Source: Methanothermobacter sp. (lineage in GTDB: Archaea > Methanobacteriota > Methanobacteria > Methanobacteriales > Methanothermobacteraceae). Taken from it: a DNA stretch of 51,223 nucleotides. Under the pieces are notes generated by a model. It saw only the letters and a list, made by a program, of their open reading frames with translations. It did no database searches and was not told the DNA's origin. Positions within the stretch are counted from its first letter, which is position 1. Each line of letters starts with the position of its first letter. The DNA lies in NCBI RefSeq assembly GCF_030055435.1, contig NZ_JASFYG010000002.1:1-51223 (forward strand), written 5' to 3'. Shown here one piece after another: positions 1 through 9,197 of this stretch. The position numbers were made by a program, and so were the translations under genes.

Positions 1-224
1 ACGGATCAGCACCCCAGATAGCCGGAAAAAACATAGCAAACCCCACAGCCATGATACTCACAACAACACTCATGCTAAAACACCTCAACAAAACACAGGA
101 AGCACAGAAAATACAGGAAGCACTGGAAAAAACCCTTGAAAAGGGTCTGGTTACACCGGACCTTGGGGGAAGCCTCGGTACAATGGAAATGGCTGCTGAG
201 ATAGCAAAGAGAATTGAGGGGTGA
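1..224 (+). CDS. leuB: 3-isopropylmalate dehydrogenase-type enzyme, C-terminal end (partial)
   Basis: Only the last 73 codons are present; the gene enters from the left edge and ends at TGA 222-224. The visible residues begin with GSAPQIAGKNIANPTAMIL, the C-terminal nucleotide-binding signature of the NAD-dependent isopropylmalate/isocitrate/homoisocitrate dehydrogenase family. The end of the protein (LGGSLGTMEMAAEIAKRI) also fits. Known family role: oxidative decarboxylation of a 2-hydroxy-3-alkyl dicarboxylic acid, here most likely the leucine pathway step. The close relative AksF (homoisocitrate dehydrogenase, coenzyme B pathway) cannot be excluded from a C-terminus alone. The next gene's GTG start lies 4 bases after the stop, so the two are probably co-transcribed. 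Confidence 0.78.
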   Translation, partial: GSAPQIAGKNIANPTAMILTTTLMLKHLNKTQEAQKIQEALEKTLEKGLVTPDLGGSLGTMEMAAEIAKRIEG

Positions 225-228
225 TCCT

Positions 229-1422
229 GTGCGTACAGAGGACGTGAGGGCCGACATACCACTCCTCAGGGAGAAGGCTTACCTTGATGCTGCAAGCACA
301 ACCCCAACCCCCCTCCCCATTGTGAGGGCAATGACAGAGTACTTTGAAAGATACAACGCCAATACAGGACGAGGGGCGTATTCACTTGCAGTTGAAGCAA
401 CCATGAAACTTCAGGAAGCCCGTAGAAAGGTTTCAGGATTCATAAATGCCTCTGAAGACGAAATAGTATTCACAAAGAACACGTCCGAGGCCATAAACAT
501 TGTGGCAGGCGGCCTCAAATTCAGGAAGGGGGACTCGGTGGTTGTACCCAACATCGAGCACCACTCCAACTTCCTCCCCTGGCTCAGGCTCCGTGAAAGG
601 GGTGTTGATGTAAGGATAGTGAGGGCAGATGAAAATGGCATTGTGGACCCTGCAATGGTTGAGGGGGCTGTCGATGAGACCACGCGCCTTGTAACCATAA
701 CCCACATATCCAATGCCCTTGGTACGGTGCAGGATGTGAAGGAGGTGGGGAGGATCGCCCATGAAAACGGTGCCCTCTACATGATTGACGGGGCCCAGTC
801 CATTGGACATATGAAGGTCGATGTTAGGGAGTTGGGGGCAGACTTTGCAGCCTTCCCTGGACACAAGGGGACCCTGGGTCCGGTGGGGACGGGGTTCCTC
901 TACTGCAGGGGGGAATGCCAGGATGAACTTGAACCATTCATGCTGGGTGGGGGTACCGTCATTGATGTCTCAGAGGATGACTACGTCCTGGAAGAGTTTC
1001 CCTCAAGGTTCGAGGCAGGAACCCTCAACATAGCAGGTTTCATAGGCCTGGGGGCATCCATAGACTACATAAACAGGATAGGAATCCATAAAATCAGAAA
1101 TCATGGCCTGAAAATGACAGAAAAACTCTACAGTGAGGTTTCATCCATTGACAAAATCAGGTGCTATGGTGACCCCCAAAATATTTATGGTATTCTTTCC
1201 TTCAACATAGATAATATGGACCCCCATGACGTTGCAAAGCTACTGGATGAAACCGCCGGTGTCTGTGTTAGAAGCGGCCACCACTGCGCAATACCAGCCA
1301 TGAGGCACCTGGGAGTTCATGAATCCGGTGGCACCGTGAGGGCATCCATACACTACTATAATACAGAGGATGACATTGAGGTCCTTGCAGAAACCCTGAG
1401 GGAAATAGCAAGGATGGGGTGA
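229..1422 (+). CDS. Class V aminotransferase, SufS-like cysteine desulfurase family
   Basis: A 397-residue PLP enzyme of aminotransferase class V. An HH pair (EHHSN) and the D of YMIDGAQS precede the Schiff-base lysine in FPGHKGTLGP (about K213). A cysteine in VRSGHHCA (about C353) matches the catalytic cysteine position of group II (SufS/CsdA) cysteine desulfurases. The likely reaction is removal of sulfur from cysteine to give alanine and a persulfide, but class V enzymes acting on other substrates look alike. The GTG at 229 is chosen because GAGGGGTGAT sits directly upstream; a TTG at 214 would extend it by five residues into the previous gene. It follows the leuB-like gene by 4 bases, and the SD of the next mini-ORF overlaps its stop. 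Confidence 0.82.
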   Translation: MRTEDVRADIPLLREKAYLDAASTTPTPLPIVRAMTEYFERYNANTGRGAYSLAVEATMKLQEARRKVSGFINASEDEIVFTKNTSEAINIVAGGLKFRKGDSVVVPNIEHHSNFLPWLRLRERGVDVRIVRADENGIVDPAMVEGAVDETTRLVTITHISNALGTVQDVKEVGRIAHENGALYMIDGAQSIGHMKVDVRELGADFAAFPGHKGTLGPVGTGFLYCRGECQDELEPFMLGGGTVIDVSEDDYVLEEFPSRFEAGTLNIAGFIGLGASIDYINRIGIHKIRNHGLKMTEKLYSEVSSIDKIRCYGDPQNIYGILSFNIDNMDPHDVAKLLDETAGVCVRSGHHCAIPAMRHLGVHESGGTVRASIHYYNTEDDIEVLAETLREIARMG

Positions 1423-1426
1423 TGGG

Positions 1427-1507
1427 ATGAATAAGGCACAGATAATAGCACTGCTCATAGTAATAATAATGGTATTAAGCACCATTGCAGGCGCACTTGT
1501 GCTCTAA
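1427..1507 (+). CDS. 26-residue single-pass membrane peptide (small ORF)
   Basis: Short ATG-to-TAA ORF of 26 codons. It starts 4 bases after the stop of the aminotransferase and is preceded by GGGGTGATGGG, which is as good a ribosome binding site as any in the window. The peptide is MNKAQ followed by about 20 hydrophobic residues (I, L, V, A, M with one S, T and G), so it would form one membrane helix with a short polar N-terminus. I recognise no family. It lies between the desulfurase-like gene and ribH, with ribH starting 13 bases downstream behind its own AGGAGG. It could be a real membrane microprotein or a translated linker. Confidence 0.5.
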   Translation: MNKAQIIALLIVIIMVLSTIAGALVL

Positions 1508-1520
1508 AAGGAGGTATTGA

Positions 1521-1937
1521 ATGGTAAATGTCAGGATAGGGGCTGTGGTAGCCGAATTCAACTATGACATAACACATATGATGCTTGAACTTGCAAAAGA
1601 ACATGCTAAATTTCTTGAATCTGAAATAACAAAGGTTATAGCTGTTCCAGGGGTATTCGATATGCCTCTCGCGGTTAAGAAGCTTCTCCTTGATGATGAA
1701 ATCGACGCAGTTATCACGCTGGGGGCTGTTATTGAGGGGGCAACGGACCATGACCAGATAGTGGTCCAGCACGCCTCACGTAAGATAGCGGACCTATCAC
1801 TGGAATACGATAAGCCCGTGGCCCTTGGAATATCCGGCCCCGGTATGACGAGGCTGGAAGCCCACCAGCGTGTTGACTATGCAAAGAGGGCCGTTGAGGC
1901 AGCCGTTAAAATGTACAGAAGACTCAACGAAATTTGA
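1521..1937 (+). CDS. ribH: 6,7-dimethyl-8-ribityllumazine synthase
   Basis: A 138-residue protein with the lumazine synthase core. EFNYDIT lies near the N-terminus (substrate-binding aromatic), [14 protein letters not shown] follows, and [13 protein letters not shown] carries the general-base histidine (H77). The reaction condenses 5-amino-6-ribitylamino-uracil with 3,4-dihydroxy-2-butanone 4-phosphate to give the direct riboflavin precursor; in methanogens the ribityl-uracil intermediate also feeds F420 synthesis. The length is typical of the archaeal family. The start ATG has AAAGGAGG nine bases upstream. It is co-directional with the desulfurase-like gene and with mmp11, 18 bases downstream, and may belong to the same transcript. 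Confidence 0.95.
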   Translation: MVNVRIGAVVAEFNYDITHMMLELAKEHAKFLESEITKVIAVPGVFDMPLAVKKLLLDDEIDAVITLGAVIEGATDHDQIVVQHASRKIADLSLEYDKPVALGISGPGMTRLEAHQRVDYAKRAVEAAVKMYRRLNEI

Positions 1938-1955
1938 TATTTCTGGAGAACCCCC

Positions 1956-2888
1956 ATGGAGATACTCAGACCATCAGAGCTGAAGGAAAGGTTCAGGGAC
2001 CCCTGGATATCACCCTACACCAAGGTCCTCACCATGGTGGACGGGGATCTCGTTGAGATCCTGGAATACCACCCCTGCATCTCAGGGTCAGAGTGGATGA
2101 TATACCAGTACAGCAGGTCAAGCAAGCTGATAGAGAGGGCCCGGAGGGATGGTAACAGGCACACCTACCTTGCACACACCGGCAAGGCTCCAATAGAACT
2201 CAGGGCGAGTCTCAACGCCGCTGGGATAGAGGAGGTGTCTGTTGAGGGTGACGAGGTCCGCGTTGTGCATGCTGGCCTTGCAGGTGCCGGTGTTGGTGCT
2301 GCAATGTGCCGGGGCATGGCAGAGGGTGTGAAGAGAATTGAACTCTATGAGGTGGGAGGGGGCTCAAAGCCCGGTAGAGCCGCGGTGATAACACCCCGCC
2401 TCGAGAAGGTTGTCCTGGGCATAGATGACACAGACACCCCTGAAAGCGGCGCGACCTGGACCCTTGCCAACAATATGGGTATGGAGATCTCCAGAAGAGG
2501 ATTTGAGTACATTGACCATGTGACAGTTCAGCTATACCCACACAACCCCCGCAAGACACAGAACTGTGTATCGGTTGCCCTTTCCTTCGCGGTGCAGCCC
2601 GGTAAAAGTAATGAACTGGTCCATCTTGCTACAGGTTTTCTTGAAGAGAACACCCTTTCAGATAAAACTTCACTTGCAGTTTTCAGGGGAATAAAGGTTC
2701 CAAAAGAGCTTAAAGAGTATTCAATGATGGCCAAAAAGAGTTTCATGGAAGTCGAAGATGCAGAGGAAGTCGCAGAGTCCCTTGGAATAGATCTCATCGA
2801 GGTAACAGGGGCTCAGGGCAAGATAGGGGCCCTTGCAGCCATCGGCCTCTATGATGATCCAGAAGAAGCTGCAAGAGTATACTACTGA
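1956..2888 (+). CDS. Methanogenesis marker protein 11 (Mmp11)
   Basis: A 310-residue protein. The second half begins with VVLGIDDTDTPESGATW (GIDDTD at residues 155-160), the motif shared by archaeal tRNA-Ile2 agmatidine synthetase TiaS and its relatives. Here a roughly 150-residue N-terminal region precedes it, which matches methanogenesis marker 11, a family nearly confined to methanogens and without an assigned reaction as far as I know. NPRKTQNCVSVAL and ALAAIGLYDDPEEAARVYY complete the C-terminal module. No zinc ribbon or OB domain like those of TiaS follows, arguing against a true TiaS. The start ATG has TGGAGA upstream. Its last 7 bases overlap the convergent glycosyltransferase gene. 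Confidence 0.75.
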   Translation: MEILRPSELKERFRDPWISPYTKVLTMVDGDLVEILEYHPCISGSEWMIYQYSRSSKLIERARRDGNRHTYLAHTGKAPIELRASLNAAGIEEVSVEGDEVRVVHAGLAGAGVGAAMCRGMAEGVKRIELYEVGGGSKPGRAAVITPRLEKVVLGIDDTDTPESGATWTLANNMGMEISRRGFEYIDHVTVQLYPHNPRKTQNCVSVALSFAVQPGKSNELVHLATGFLEENTLSDKTSLAVFRGIKVPKELKEYSMMAKKSFMEVEDAEEVAESLGIDLIEVTGAQGKIGALAAIGLYDDPEEAARVYY

Positions 2889-4585
2889 CCTGAGAACCAT
2901 ATGTTAAGGAATTTCCCCTCAGATGCAGATGCAAACCTCATGTCAGATGACCCCCCTCTTCTGATATCAATTTTTATTATATGGCTTCCATGATAAATTC
3001 TGTAGCTGGAGTCCTCTCCCCTGAACCTTATATTTCTTATAACCTCTCCATTAACGGATACAGTGTATGAACCATTCTTCATGATCCCACTGGCCTCTGC
3101 AACCAGCCGATTGTCAACGTAAACCATGACCTCCGACGCCTGGGACTCATCGTACTGAATTATGATACCGTTATATACCGTCATGTTTGAGCTGGATATG
3201 TTCCTAATTGCATAGACGTTGCTGAATATCTTTCGAAGATTTCCATCCTGGATCACATCCCCCACATTAAGCCCGAGAACCCCCCTCGCACTGGTTGGGA
3301 TCCTCATTATGTTACCCTCGCCGTCACGGGTCCTGTTGAGGGTGTAGGCCTCACCATTCAGCAACACTGTGTCACCATAATTGAGCCCAAGGGTATTTAT
3401 AGCCTCTTCAGGAATTCTTATAGAGTTATTCTCATTTTCAAGTGCGCTGTCAACCCTGTATGGTCCCCTAACATCAAATGTCCTGTTTTCATTGCTCTTC
3501 TTCCATATTATCAGGTTACCTGATGTTGGTTCAATTGATATTTTACCATCGTCCACCTTGACTGCACCCAGCAATGTTGAGATCATTGCAAGAAGGATAA
3601 GGCCAGAGACCAGAATGGGAAAGTGCATGTATATGAATGATCTGGCTGTCTGAAGCTTGCCCTGCGAGCGCCTGAAAACATATATAGATCTTCTTATTAA
3701 GCTTATAAAGTAATAAAGAGCAACTATGGATCCTAAAACCGCTATAATGATCCCGGCTGTTGCTGGTATTGCCCTTATAAAGAATATACTGAATATGCCA
3801 AGTGTTGTAAGTGAAAGACCCAGTATACACATTCTTATGGACTTTCCCATGGTGTCCATCATGGTTATTCTGCCGTACTCAAGTGCCCTGTCAACTATGG
3901 TCCTTACAACCTCATTGGCCACCAGGTTGAGGTCCTTGAGGCTTGCCATGTCATGGTGTATTGTCCCTATATCCACCTCCTTAACTGTGAGGCCAAGGAC
4001 ATCCGCATCAAGTACTATACCAACATCGACCCCATAATCCTCCTCGAATTTCATCTTCTCAAGGGCAGATCTCCTTGCCGCGAACTGTCCGCTTAGTGGC
4101 TGCTCAAATTTTATCTCAGGGAAGAAGAAATTCAGGAGTGGTTTTGCAGTTAGCTCAGTAACCCTCCCTGCCTTTCTCCTGAAGCGTGTTTTTGTGAGAT
4201 CCGCCCTACCCCTGAGGATGGGTCTTATCATCCTCTCAATTTTCTCTGTTGTCATATTCTCAAGGTCAGCATCAACAAAAACCACTATGTCCCCACTGGA
4301 ATGCTTGAATCCCGTCCTCAGGGCAGCGCCCTTTCCGCGGTTACTGGCATGTCTTATGACCCTTGCACCTGCAGCCTCCGCCACCCTGGCAGTGTTGTCC
4401 GTAGACCCATCATCCACCACTATGACCTCACTCACCATTTTAGAACCATTAGCTGCCTCAACAACCCGTGCAACGGTCTTTTCCTCATTGAAAGCTGGTA
4501 TAACCACTGAAACTGTCTGTTCATCTTCCTTCAATGTCTTTAGGGCACACAAAAGGAAGACCAGGATCAGAATAAGCCATGACAT
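2882..4585 (-). CDS. Membrane GT2-type glycosyltransferase with extracytoplasmic C-terminal domain
   Basis: A 567-residue protein. A hydrophobic N-terminal segment (1-18) precedes a GT-A domain at about 24-235. SVVIPAFNEEKTV, VDDGSTDNT (58-65), the metal-binding DAD (105-107) and QPLSGQFAARR (162-172) are visible. The last stretch and the following YGVDVGIV resemble glucosyl-3-phosphoglycerate synthase-like transferases, but dolichyl-phosphate sugar synthases are also possible. Predicted membrane helices lie at about 250-271, 276-297 and 322-342. They are followed by about 220 polar residues containing several NxS/T sequons (NRT, NNS, NIS, NMT, NGS), so the tail is probably outside the cell. 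The start is preceded by AGGTGTAGGG. Likely role: sugar transfer to a lipid or surface polymer; the substrate cannot be read from the sequence. Confidence 0.8.
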   Translation of the reverse strand: MSWLILILVFLLCALKTLKEDEQTVSVVIPAFNEEKTVARVVEAANGSKMVSEVIVVDDGSTDNTARVAEAAGARVIRHASNRGKGAALRTGFKHSSGDIVVFVDADLENMTTEKIERMIRPILRGRADLTKTRFRRKAGRVTELTAKPLLNFFFPEIKFEQPLSGQFAARRSALEKMKFEEDYGVDVGIVLDADVLGLTVKEVDIGTIHHDMASLKDLNLVANEVVRTIVDRALEYGRITMMDTMGKSIRMCILGLSLTTLGIFSIFFIRAIPATAGIIIAVLGSIVALYYFISLIRRSIYVFRRSQGKLQTARSFIYMHFPILVSGLILLAMISTLLGAVKVDDGKISIEPTSGNLIIWKKSNENRTFDVRGPYRVDSALENENNSIRIPEEAINTLGLNYGDTVLLNGEAYTLNRTRDGEGNIMRIPTSARGVLGLNVGDVIQDGNLRKIFSNVYAIRNISSSNMTVYNGIIIQYDESQASEVMVYVDNRLVAEASGIMKNGSYTVSVNGEVIRNIRFRGEDSSYRIYHGSHIIKIDIRRGGSSDMRFASASEGKFLNIWFSGQ

Positions 4586-4722
4586 CCCTACACCTTCTCC
4601 TACTTATGAAGTTCTATTGGTTGAAAACGCTTAAATATTAAGCTATTAAGACGCTTCGGGAGATTCTATTAAATATGAATTGAAATAAATATCTATCCAT
4701 AAATGTAAAGGTGAATCTCTAA
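4586..4722. promoter_or_regulatory. Divergent promoter region between glycosyltransferase and purE
   Basis: This 137-base AT-rich gap separates two divergent genes. GCTTAAATATTAAGC at 4629-4643 is a TATA-like and nearly symmetrical element placed about 50 bases before the leftward start. TATTAAATATGA near 4667-4678 is a candidate TATA for purE, followed by the purE ribosome binding site AAAGGTGA at 4706-4713. Assignments rest on spacing only. Confidence 0.5.
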
Positions 4723-5727
4723 ATGAAGCCCAGAGTTATGATACTCCTTGGAAGTGCATCAGATTTCAGAATAGCTGAAAAGGCCATGGAGATCTTTGAA
4801 GAACTCAGGATACCCTATGACCTCAGGGTTGCCTCAGCCCACAGGACCCATGAAAAGGTAAAGATTATAGTCGCTGAGTCCATAAAGGAGGGTGTTGAGG
4901 TCTTCATAGGTATAGCGGGACTCTCTGCCCACCTTCCCGGCATGATATCTGCTAACACACACCGCCCGGTGATAGGTGTCCCGGTTGATGTTAAACTTGG
5001 AGGACTTGACGCCCTTTTTGCATGCTCACAGATGCCCTTTCCTGCACCGGTTGCAACGGTTGGTGTTGACAGGGGAGAAAACGCCGCGATACTGGCTGCC
5101 CAAATAATAGGGATAGGTGACCCCGAGGTGAGGGAACGAGTCTCTGAACTCAGAAGGGGTTTCTATGAGAAAGTCCGCCGGGATGAGTGCCAGGTCCTAA
5201 ACAGCATAGAGGGGTCATACTACACCCCCCTCGATGTTGAACTGCCAGAGGTGCAGGATAAGGAAAAATCTGGTGAAGAAGAAGCCCCCATGGTATCTGT
5301 GATCCCGGGTAGCTACTCGGACATGAAAATCGCCAAGAAGACAACAATGTTCCTTGAGCGGATGGGTATAAGCTATGACCTCAACGTCATATCACCCATA
5401 AGGTACCCTGATAGGTTCGAGAGGTACCTTGAGCGGATGGAGAATGTTAAGCTCTTCATAGCGATAAGCGGACTCTCCGCCCATGTTACAGGTGCCGTGG
5501 TCGCCCTCACTGACAGGCCTGTGATTGGTGTTCCATGCCCCCTCAAAATGAACGGCTGGGATTCACTCCTTTCCATGATTAACATGCCACCGGGTGTCCC
5601 CGTTGGAACCGTTGGAATCGGTAACGGTGGTAACGCCGCAATACTTGCGGCTGAAATGCTTGGAATATATGACGATAAAATCGAGTCCAGAATAAAGAGG
5701 ATAAAAAGCCGTTCAGTCAAGTTCTGA
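4723..5727 (+). CDS. purE: Double-domain PurE (N5-CAIR mutase / AIR carboxylase family)
   Basis: A 334-residue protein made of two tandem PurE (flavodoxin-like) domains, about 1-150 and 188-334, joined by an acidic linker. Domain 1 has the catalytic signatures LLGSASD (9-14) and VASAHRT (H40), plus [11 protein letters not shown] and ENAAILA. Domain 2 keeps the fold motifs (PGSYSD at 195-200, [23 protein letters not shown]), but the SAHRT equivalent reads SPIRY, so its catalytic histidine is lost. Known role: carboxylation step giving 4-carboxy-5-aminoimidazole ribonucleotide in purine synthesis. Domain 2 is presumably structural, completing the oligomer. Typical single PurE proteins are about 160 residues. 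The start has AAAGGTGA upstream. The UbiD-family gene follows 10 bases later. Confidence 0.92.
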   Translation: MKPRVMILLGSASDFRIAEKAMEIFEELRIPYDLRVASAHRTHEKVKIIVAESIKEGVEVFIGIAGLSAHLPGMISANTHRPVIGVPVDVKLGGLDALFACSQMPFPAPVATVGVDRGENAAILAAQIIGIGDPEVRERVSELRRGFYEKVRRDECQVLNSIEGSYYTPLDVELPEVQDKEKSGEEEAPMVSVIPGSYSDMKIAKKTTMFLERMGISYDLNVISPIRYPDRFERYLERMENVKLFIAISGLSAHVTGAVVALTDRPVIGVPCPLKMNGWDSLLSMINMPPGVPVGTVGIGNGGNAAILAAEMLGIYDDKIESRIKRIKSRSVKF

Positions 5728-5737
5728 TGGTGATTCA

Positions 5738-7009
5738 ATGAGAGAATTCCTTGATAGGCTCAAAGAAGAACCTGTGATAATTGAGGATGAGGTTTCGACA
5801 CGATTTGAGGCTGCAGGTATACTGAGGAGGCATCCCAGGGATGTTGTGATACTGAAGAATGTACGGGAATCAGATATGCCGGTCATATCCGGCCTCTGCA
5901 ATACCAGGAAAAAGATTGCCCTCTCCCTGAACTGCCAGGTCAATGAAATAACCCAGTGCATTGTCCATGCAATGGAAAACCCGACCCCCATCAGAAACTT
6001 TAGGGGCCTTGAGGGTTACACTTCAGAGGATGCCGACCTCTCAAGGTTACCGGTTCTAACCCACTACCAGAGGGATGGAGGCCCCTACATAACGGCAGGG
6101 GTCATATTTGCCAAGGACCCTGAAACCGGCGTCAGGAACGCCTCCATCCACAGGATGATGGTCATATCCAATGACAGGATGGCGGTCCGCATAGTTCCAA
6201 GGCACCTTTACACATACCACCAGCGGGCCGAGGAGATGGGTGAGGACCTTGAGATAGCAGTGGCCATAGGTATGGACCCCGCCACCCTCCTTGCGACAAC
6301 CACATCCATACCAATAGACGCAGATGAAATGGAGGTTGCAAACACCTTCCACGACGGAAAACTGGAACTTGTAAGGTGCAGTGGAGTTGACCTGGAGGTC
6401 CCCCCTGCAGAGATAATACTGGAAGGTCGGATACTCTGCGGTGAAAGGGAAAGTGAGGGCCCCTTTGTTGACCTCACAGATACCTATGACGTTGTAAGGG
6501 AGGAACCTGTCATATCCCTTGAGAGGATGCATATAAAGGAAGATGCAATGTACCATGCGATTCTGCCGGCAGGATTTGAACACAGGTTACTTCAGGGGCT
6601 GCCCCAGGAGCCAAGGATATACAGGGCAGTTAAAAATACGGTGCCCACGGTCAGGAATGTTGTTCTAACTGAGGGGGGGTGCTGCTGGCTCCATGCGGCC
6701 ATCTCAATTAAAAAGCAGAGTCAGGGGGACGGTAAAAATGTTATAATGGCGGCCCTTGCAGCCCATCCATCCCTCAAACATGTGGTGGTTGTGGACGACG
6801 ACATAGACGTTTTTGACCCTGAGGAAATCGAATATGCCGTGGCAACAAGGGTGAAGGGCGATGATGACATATTGATAGTCCCTGGGGCTAGGGGCTCATC
6901 CCTGGACCCTGCAGCACTTCCCGATGGCACGACAACCAAGGTCGGTGTTGATGCAACGGTGCCCCTAGCTGGCGCAGAAAAATTCCAGAGAGTCAGCCGA
7001 TCGGAGTGA
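5738..7009 (+). CDS. UbiD-family decarboxylase, likely anhydromevalonate phosphate decarboxylase
   Basis: A 423-residue UbiD-family protein. NASIHRMMV (N134, R139) matches the prenylated-FMN binding region, and [16 protein letters not shown] (about 235-250) resembles the conserved glutamate-rich active-site segment. Family members remove a carboxylate beside a double bond using prenyl-FMN made by UbiX. In archaea that use the modified mevalonate route, a UbiD homologue of about this size decarboxylates trans-anhydromevalonate 5-phosphate to isopentenyl phosphate. That assignment is an inference, supported by the presence of an aconitase-X protein (the preceding step) at 30.2-31.3 kb. A general UbiD-like decarboxylase is the alternative. 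It begins 10 bases after purE and is probably co-transcribed. Nothing recognisable lies in the 150 bases downstream. Confidence 0.8.
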   Translation: MREFLDRLKEEPVIIEDEVSTRFEAAGILRRHPRDVVILKNVRESDMPVISGLCNTRKKIALSLNCQVNEITQCIVHAMENPTPIRNFRGLEGYTSEDADLSRLPVLTHYQRDGGPYITAGVIFAKDPETGVRNASIHRMMVISNDRMAVRIVPRHLYTYHQRAEEMGEDLEIAVAIGMDPATLLATTTSIPIDADEMEVANTFHDGKLELVRCSGVDLEVPPAEIILEGRILCGERESEGPFVDLTDTYDVVREEPVISLERMHIKEDAMYHAILPAGFEHRLLQGLPQEPRIYRAVKNTVPTVRNVVLTEGGCCWLHAAISIKKQSQGDGKNVIMAALAAHPSLKHVVVVDDDIDVFDPEEIEYAVATRVKGDDDILIVPGARGSSLDPAALPDGTTTKVGVDATVPLAGAEKFQRVSRSE

Positions 7010-7159
7010 AAGGGCTCCATAAGAATTTATTTTGAATAATGGCCCATTTTCCTACTTTTCTGGCCACAGGAATCTCAGGGATCCAAATCACATTTACAGA
7101 ACAGAATCACCTCCATTCCCCCAAGAATCTCCCGACCTTGAGGCCCAGAATCATGTTAA

Positions 7160-8167
7160 CTAATCTGTTACAACGTCAACAGCGGCTCTGCAGGCTCTGC
7201 ACTTACCATCACTGATACCCACTGTTCTTGTGAGGTAGCCATCCCTTTTTATAAGTAGCTCTCCACAAACCGGACAGTAGGTGTTCTCAGCATCGGTCCC
7301 TGGAAGGTTCCCCACGTACACGTACTTCATACCAGCCTCAAGGGCAAGCTCCCTGGCCCTCATCAGTCTCTCCACCCCTGTTGGGGGCACATCCTGCATC
7401 CTGTAATGTGGAAAGAACCTTGTGAAGTGGAGTGGAACCTCGACGCCGACCTCAGATACCATGAAATTCGCAAGGGCCACTATATCATCATCAGAGTCAT
7501 TGTAACCGGGTATGAGTAGGTTGGTGACCTCTATATGGATACCCATTTCATGCATCCTTATGATGTTCTCGAGGACAGGTTCCAGTCTTGCATCGCATAA
7601 CTCACGATAGAATCTCTCAGACATTCCCTTGAGGTCAACGTTCGCAGCGTCCAGTAGGGGTCCTATAATGTTAAGGGCCTCCTCACTCATGTAGCCATTT
7701 GTAACATAAACCGTTTTGAGGCCCTCTGCCCTTGCACGTTCTGCAGAGTCCACTGTGTATTCAAGCCACATGGTGGGCTCATTGTAGGTCCAGGCTATGG
7801 AGGTGCAGTTACTTCTGAGGGCATTTTCAACCGCCTCCTCCGGTGGGATGTACTTTGTGGGGAAGCCATCTATGCGTGCCTGTGATATGCTCCAGTTCTG
7901 GCAGTACCTGCACCTGAAGTTACATCCAACACTGCCAAGGGAGTAGACAAGGCTGCCAGGGTGAAAGTGGAATAGTGGCTTTTTCTCTATCGGGTCAACC
8001 GCCTCTGAGGATACCTCCCCATAGGTGAGAGAATAGATTTTGTCGTTGCTATTTTCACGTGTAAGACAGTACCCCCTTCCCCCTTCAGGTATCAAGCACT
8101 TTCTACTGCACACCAGGCACCTTAACCTATCATCGGCCTTCTCATAGAGTATGGATTCCTTCCTCAT
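7160..8167 (-). CDS. AmmeMemoRadiSam-type radical SAM protein
   Basis: A 335-residue radical SAM enzyme with the cluster motif CNFRCRYCQNW (C82, C86, C89). An N-terminal Cys group (C17, C20, C24, C34 in CLVCSRKC and RGYC) and a C-terminal pair of CxxC motifs (C298/C301 and C323/C326) suggest extra metal sites. YNEPTMWLEY and DVDLKG-like NVDLKGMSERFYREL match the PflA-related AmmeMemoRadiSam group. In other genomes this family occurs with AMMECR1 and Memo proteins; neither is in this window. The substrate is unknown to me. The start ATG is preceded by GGGGGATACC. thiL lies 17 bases upstream in the same direction, so an operon with thiL, cfbA and the DUF35 gene is likely. Confidence 0.88.
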   Translation of the reverse strand: MRKESILYEKADDRLRCLVCSRKCLIPEGGRGYCLTRENSNDKIYSLTYGEVSSEAVDPIEKKPLFHFHPGSLVYSLGSVGCNFRCRYCQNWSISQARIDGFPTKYIPPEEAVENALRSNCTSIAWTYNEPTMWLEYTVDSAERARAEGLKTVYVTNGYMSEEALNIIGPLLDAANVDLKGMSERFYRELCDARLEPVLENIIRMHEMGIHIEVTNLLIPGYNDSDDDIVALANFMVSEVGVEVPLHFTRFFPHYRMQDVPPTGVERLMRARELALEAGMKYVYVGNLPGTDAENTYCPVCGELLIKRDGYLTRTVGISDGKCRACRAAVDVVTD

Positions 8168-8184
8168 GGTATCCCCCCTGTAAT

Positions 8185-9195
8185 TCAGGGGCGCAGATGT
8201 TCATAGCCCCTCACATGAAGTTTATATGTATCTCCATGTTTATCAACCATTTCAATGGATGGTGACTCTATGACCTCACCTATGATATGCACTTCCATTA
8301 TTCTGGAGAGTTCATCCATTGCATCAGGTGGTGCAGTGAAAACAAGTTCAAAATCCTCCCCATAATACAGGGCAAGTTCCAGTGGATCCACTCCAACAAG
8401 GGATGCTGCCTCTGATACCTGGGAAGGTACAGGTAACTTCACCTCGTGGATCCTCATTCCCACACCGCTGGCAGCCATAAGCTCACCAAGTTCACTTATG
8501 AGGCCATCTGTTATGTCCGTGGCCGAAGACACAAGCCCAGATTCCGCCATTCTGGATGCCTCTTCAACCCTTGCAATGGGTTTCAGGGATTTTTCAACCG
8601 CGACCTCAAATCCATCAGTATCTGCTCCTGATAGAAGAAGTTCTGTGCCTGCAGCTCCAAGCCCAAGGAGCCCCGTAACTGCAATGAGGTCACCTGGCCT
8701 GGCACCGGACTTCATCATCACAAGGTCCTTTCTGACCCTTCCAATGGCTGTACCCCCCATTATTATCTCATCCCCCTCATTGGTATCTCCCCCAATGAGG
8801 GGTGCGCCGTAATAACTGCAGGCCTCCAGGACGCCGCTTATGAGGGAATCGAAGGATTCAAGCTCAAGGTCAGGGAGAGCCATGGAGAGTATGAAACCCT
8901 CCGGTGAAGCACCCATCGCAGCCAGGTCGCTCATGTTCACTGTAACCGTCTTCCATCCCATATCTTGATAACTCATTGTAGGAGGAAAGTGCCTGCTTTC
9001 AATTAGAAGGTCTGAGGTCAGTGCAAGGTACTCCTTGCCCATTTCAAGAAGTGCAGCATCATCTCCAAGACCAAGAAGCTCTGATGGTTTGAAAAATGAG
9101 GCTGAAGTTGATATTATCCTTGAGATGAGTTTCTTCTCGCCAAGTGATGATATTCTATCAGGGGGCATTTTTATCAAAAATAAATTAGAGGTCAT
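8185..9195 (-). CDS. thiL: Thiamine-monophosphate kinase
   Basis: A 336-residue protein of the PurM/ThiL ATP-binding family. Visible motifs are GLGDDAALL (about 42-50), [12 protein letters not shown] (about 59-70), [14 protein letters not shown] (87-100), [16 protein letters not shown] and [11 protein letters not shown]. The enzyme phosphorylates thiamine phosphate to thiamine pyrophosphate with ATP. The ATG at 9195 lies 2 bases after the stop of cfbA and has no separate Shine-Dalgarno; an internal ATG at 9168 (residue 10) is an alternative start and lacks a clear site too. Translation may be coupled to cfbA. Confidence 0.93.
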   Translation of the reverse strand: MTSNLFLIKMPPDRISSLGEKKLISRIISTSASFFKPSELLGLGDDAALLEMGKEYLALTSDLLIESRHFPPTMSYQDMGWKTVTVNMSDLAAMGASPEGFILSMALPDLELESFDSLISGVLEACSYYGAPLIGGDTNEGDEIIMGGTAIGRVRKDLVMMKSGARPGDLIAVTGLLGLGAAGTELLLSGADTDGFEVAVEKSLKPIARVEEASRMAESGLVSSATDITDGLISELGELMAASGVGMRIHEVKLPVPSQVSEAASLVGVDPLELALYYGEDFELVFTAPPDAMDELSRIMEVHIIGEVIESPSIEMVDKHGDTYKLHVRGYEHLRP

Positions 9196-9197
9196 CC

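Noticed and set aside
433-864. 143-codon minus-strand ORF inside the aminotransferase gene
   Set aside because: It lies wholly antisense to a clear PLP enzyme, has no ribosome binding site and no recognisable domain; high-GC third positions create such shadows.
6056-6583. 175-codon minus-strand ORF inside the UbiD-family gene
   Set aside because: Antisense to a well-conserved protein, odd Cys/His/Tyr-rich composition, no start signal.
7010-7159. Possible small gene after the UbiD-family gene
   Set aside because: Only 150 bases; no start with a ribosome binding site in any frame and no clear repeat or hairpin.
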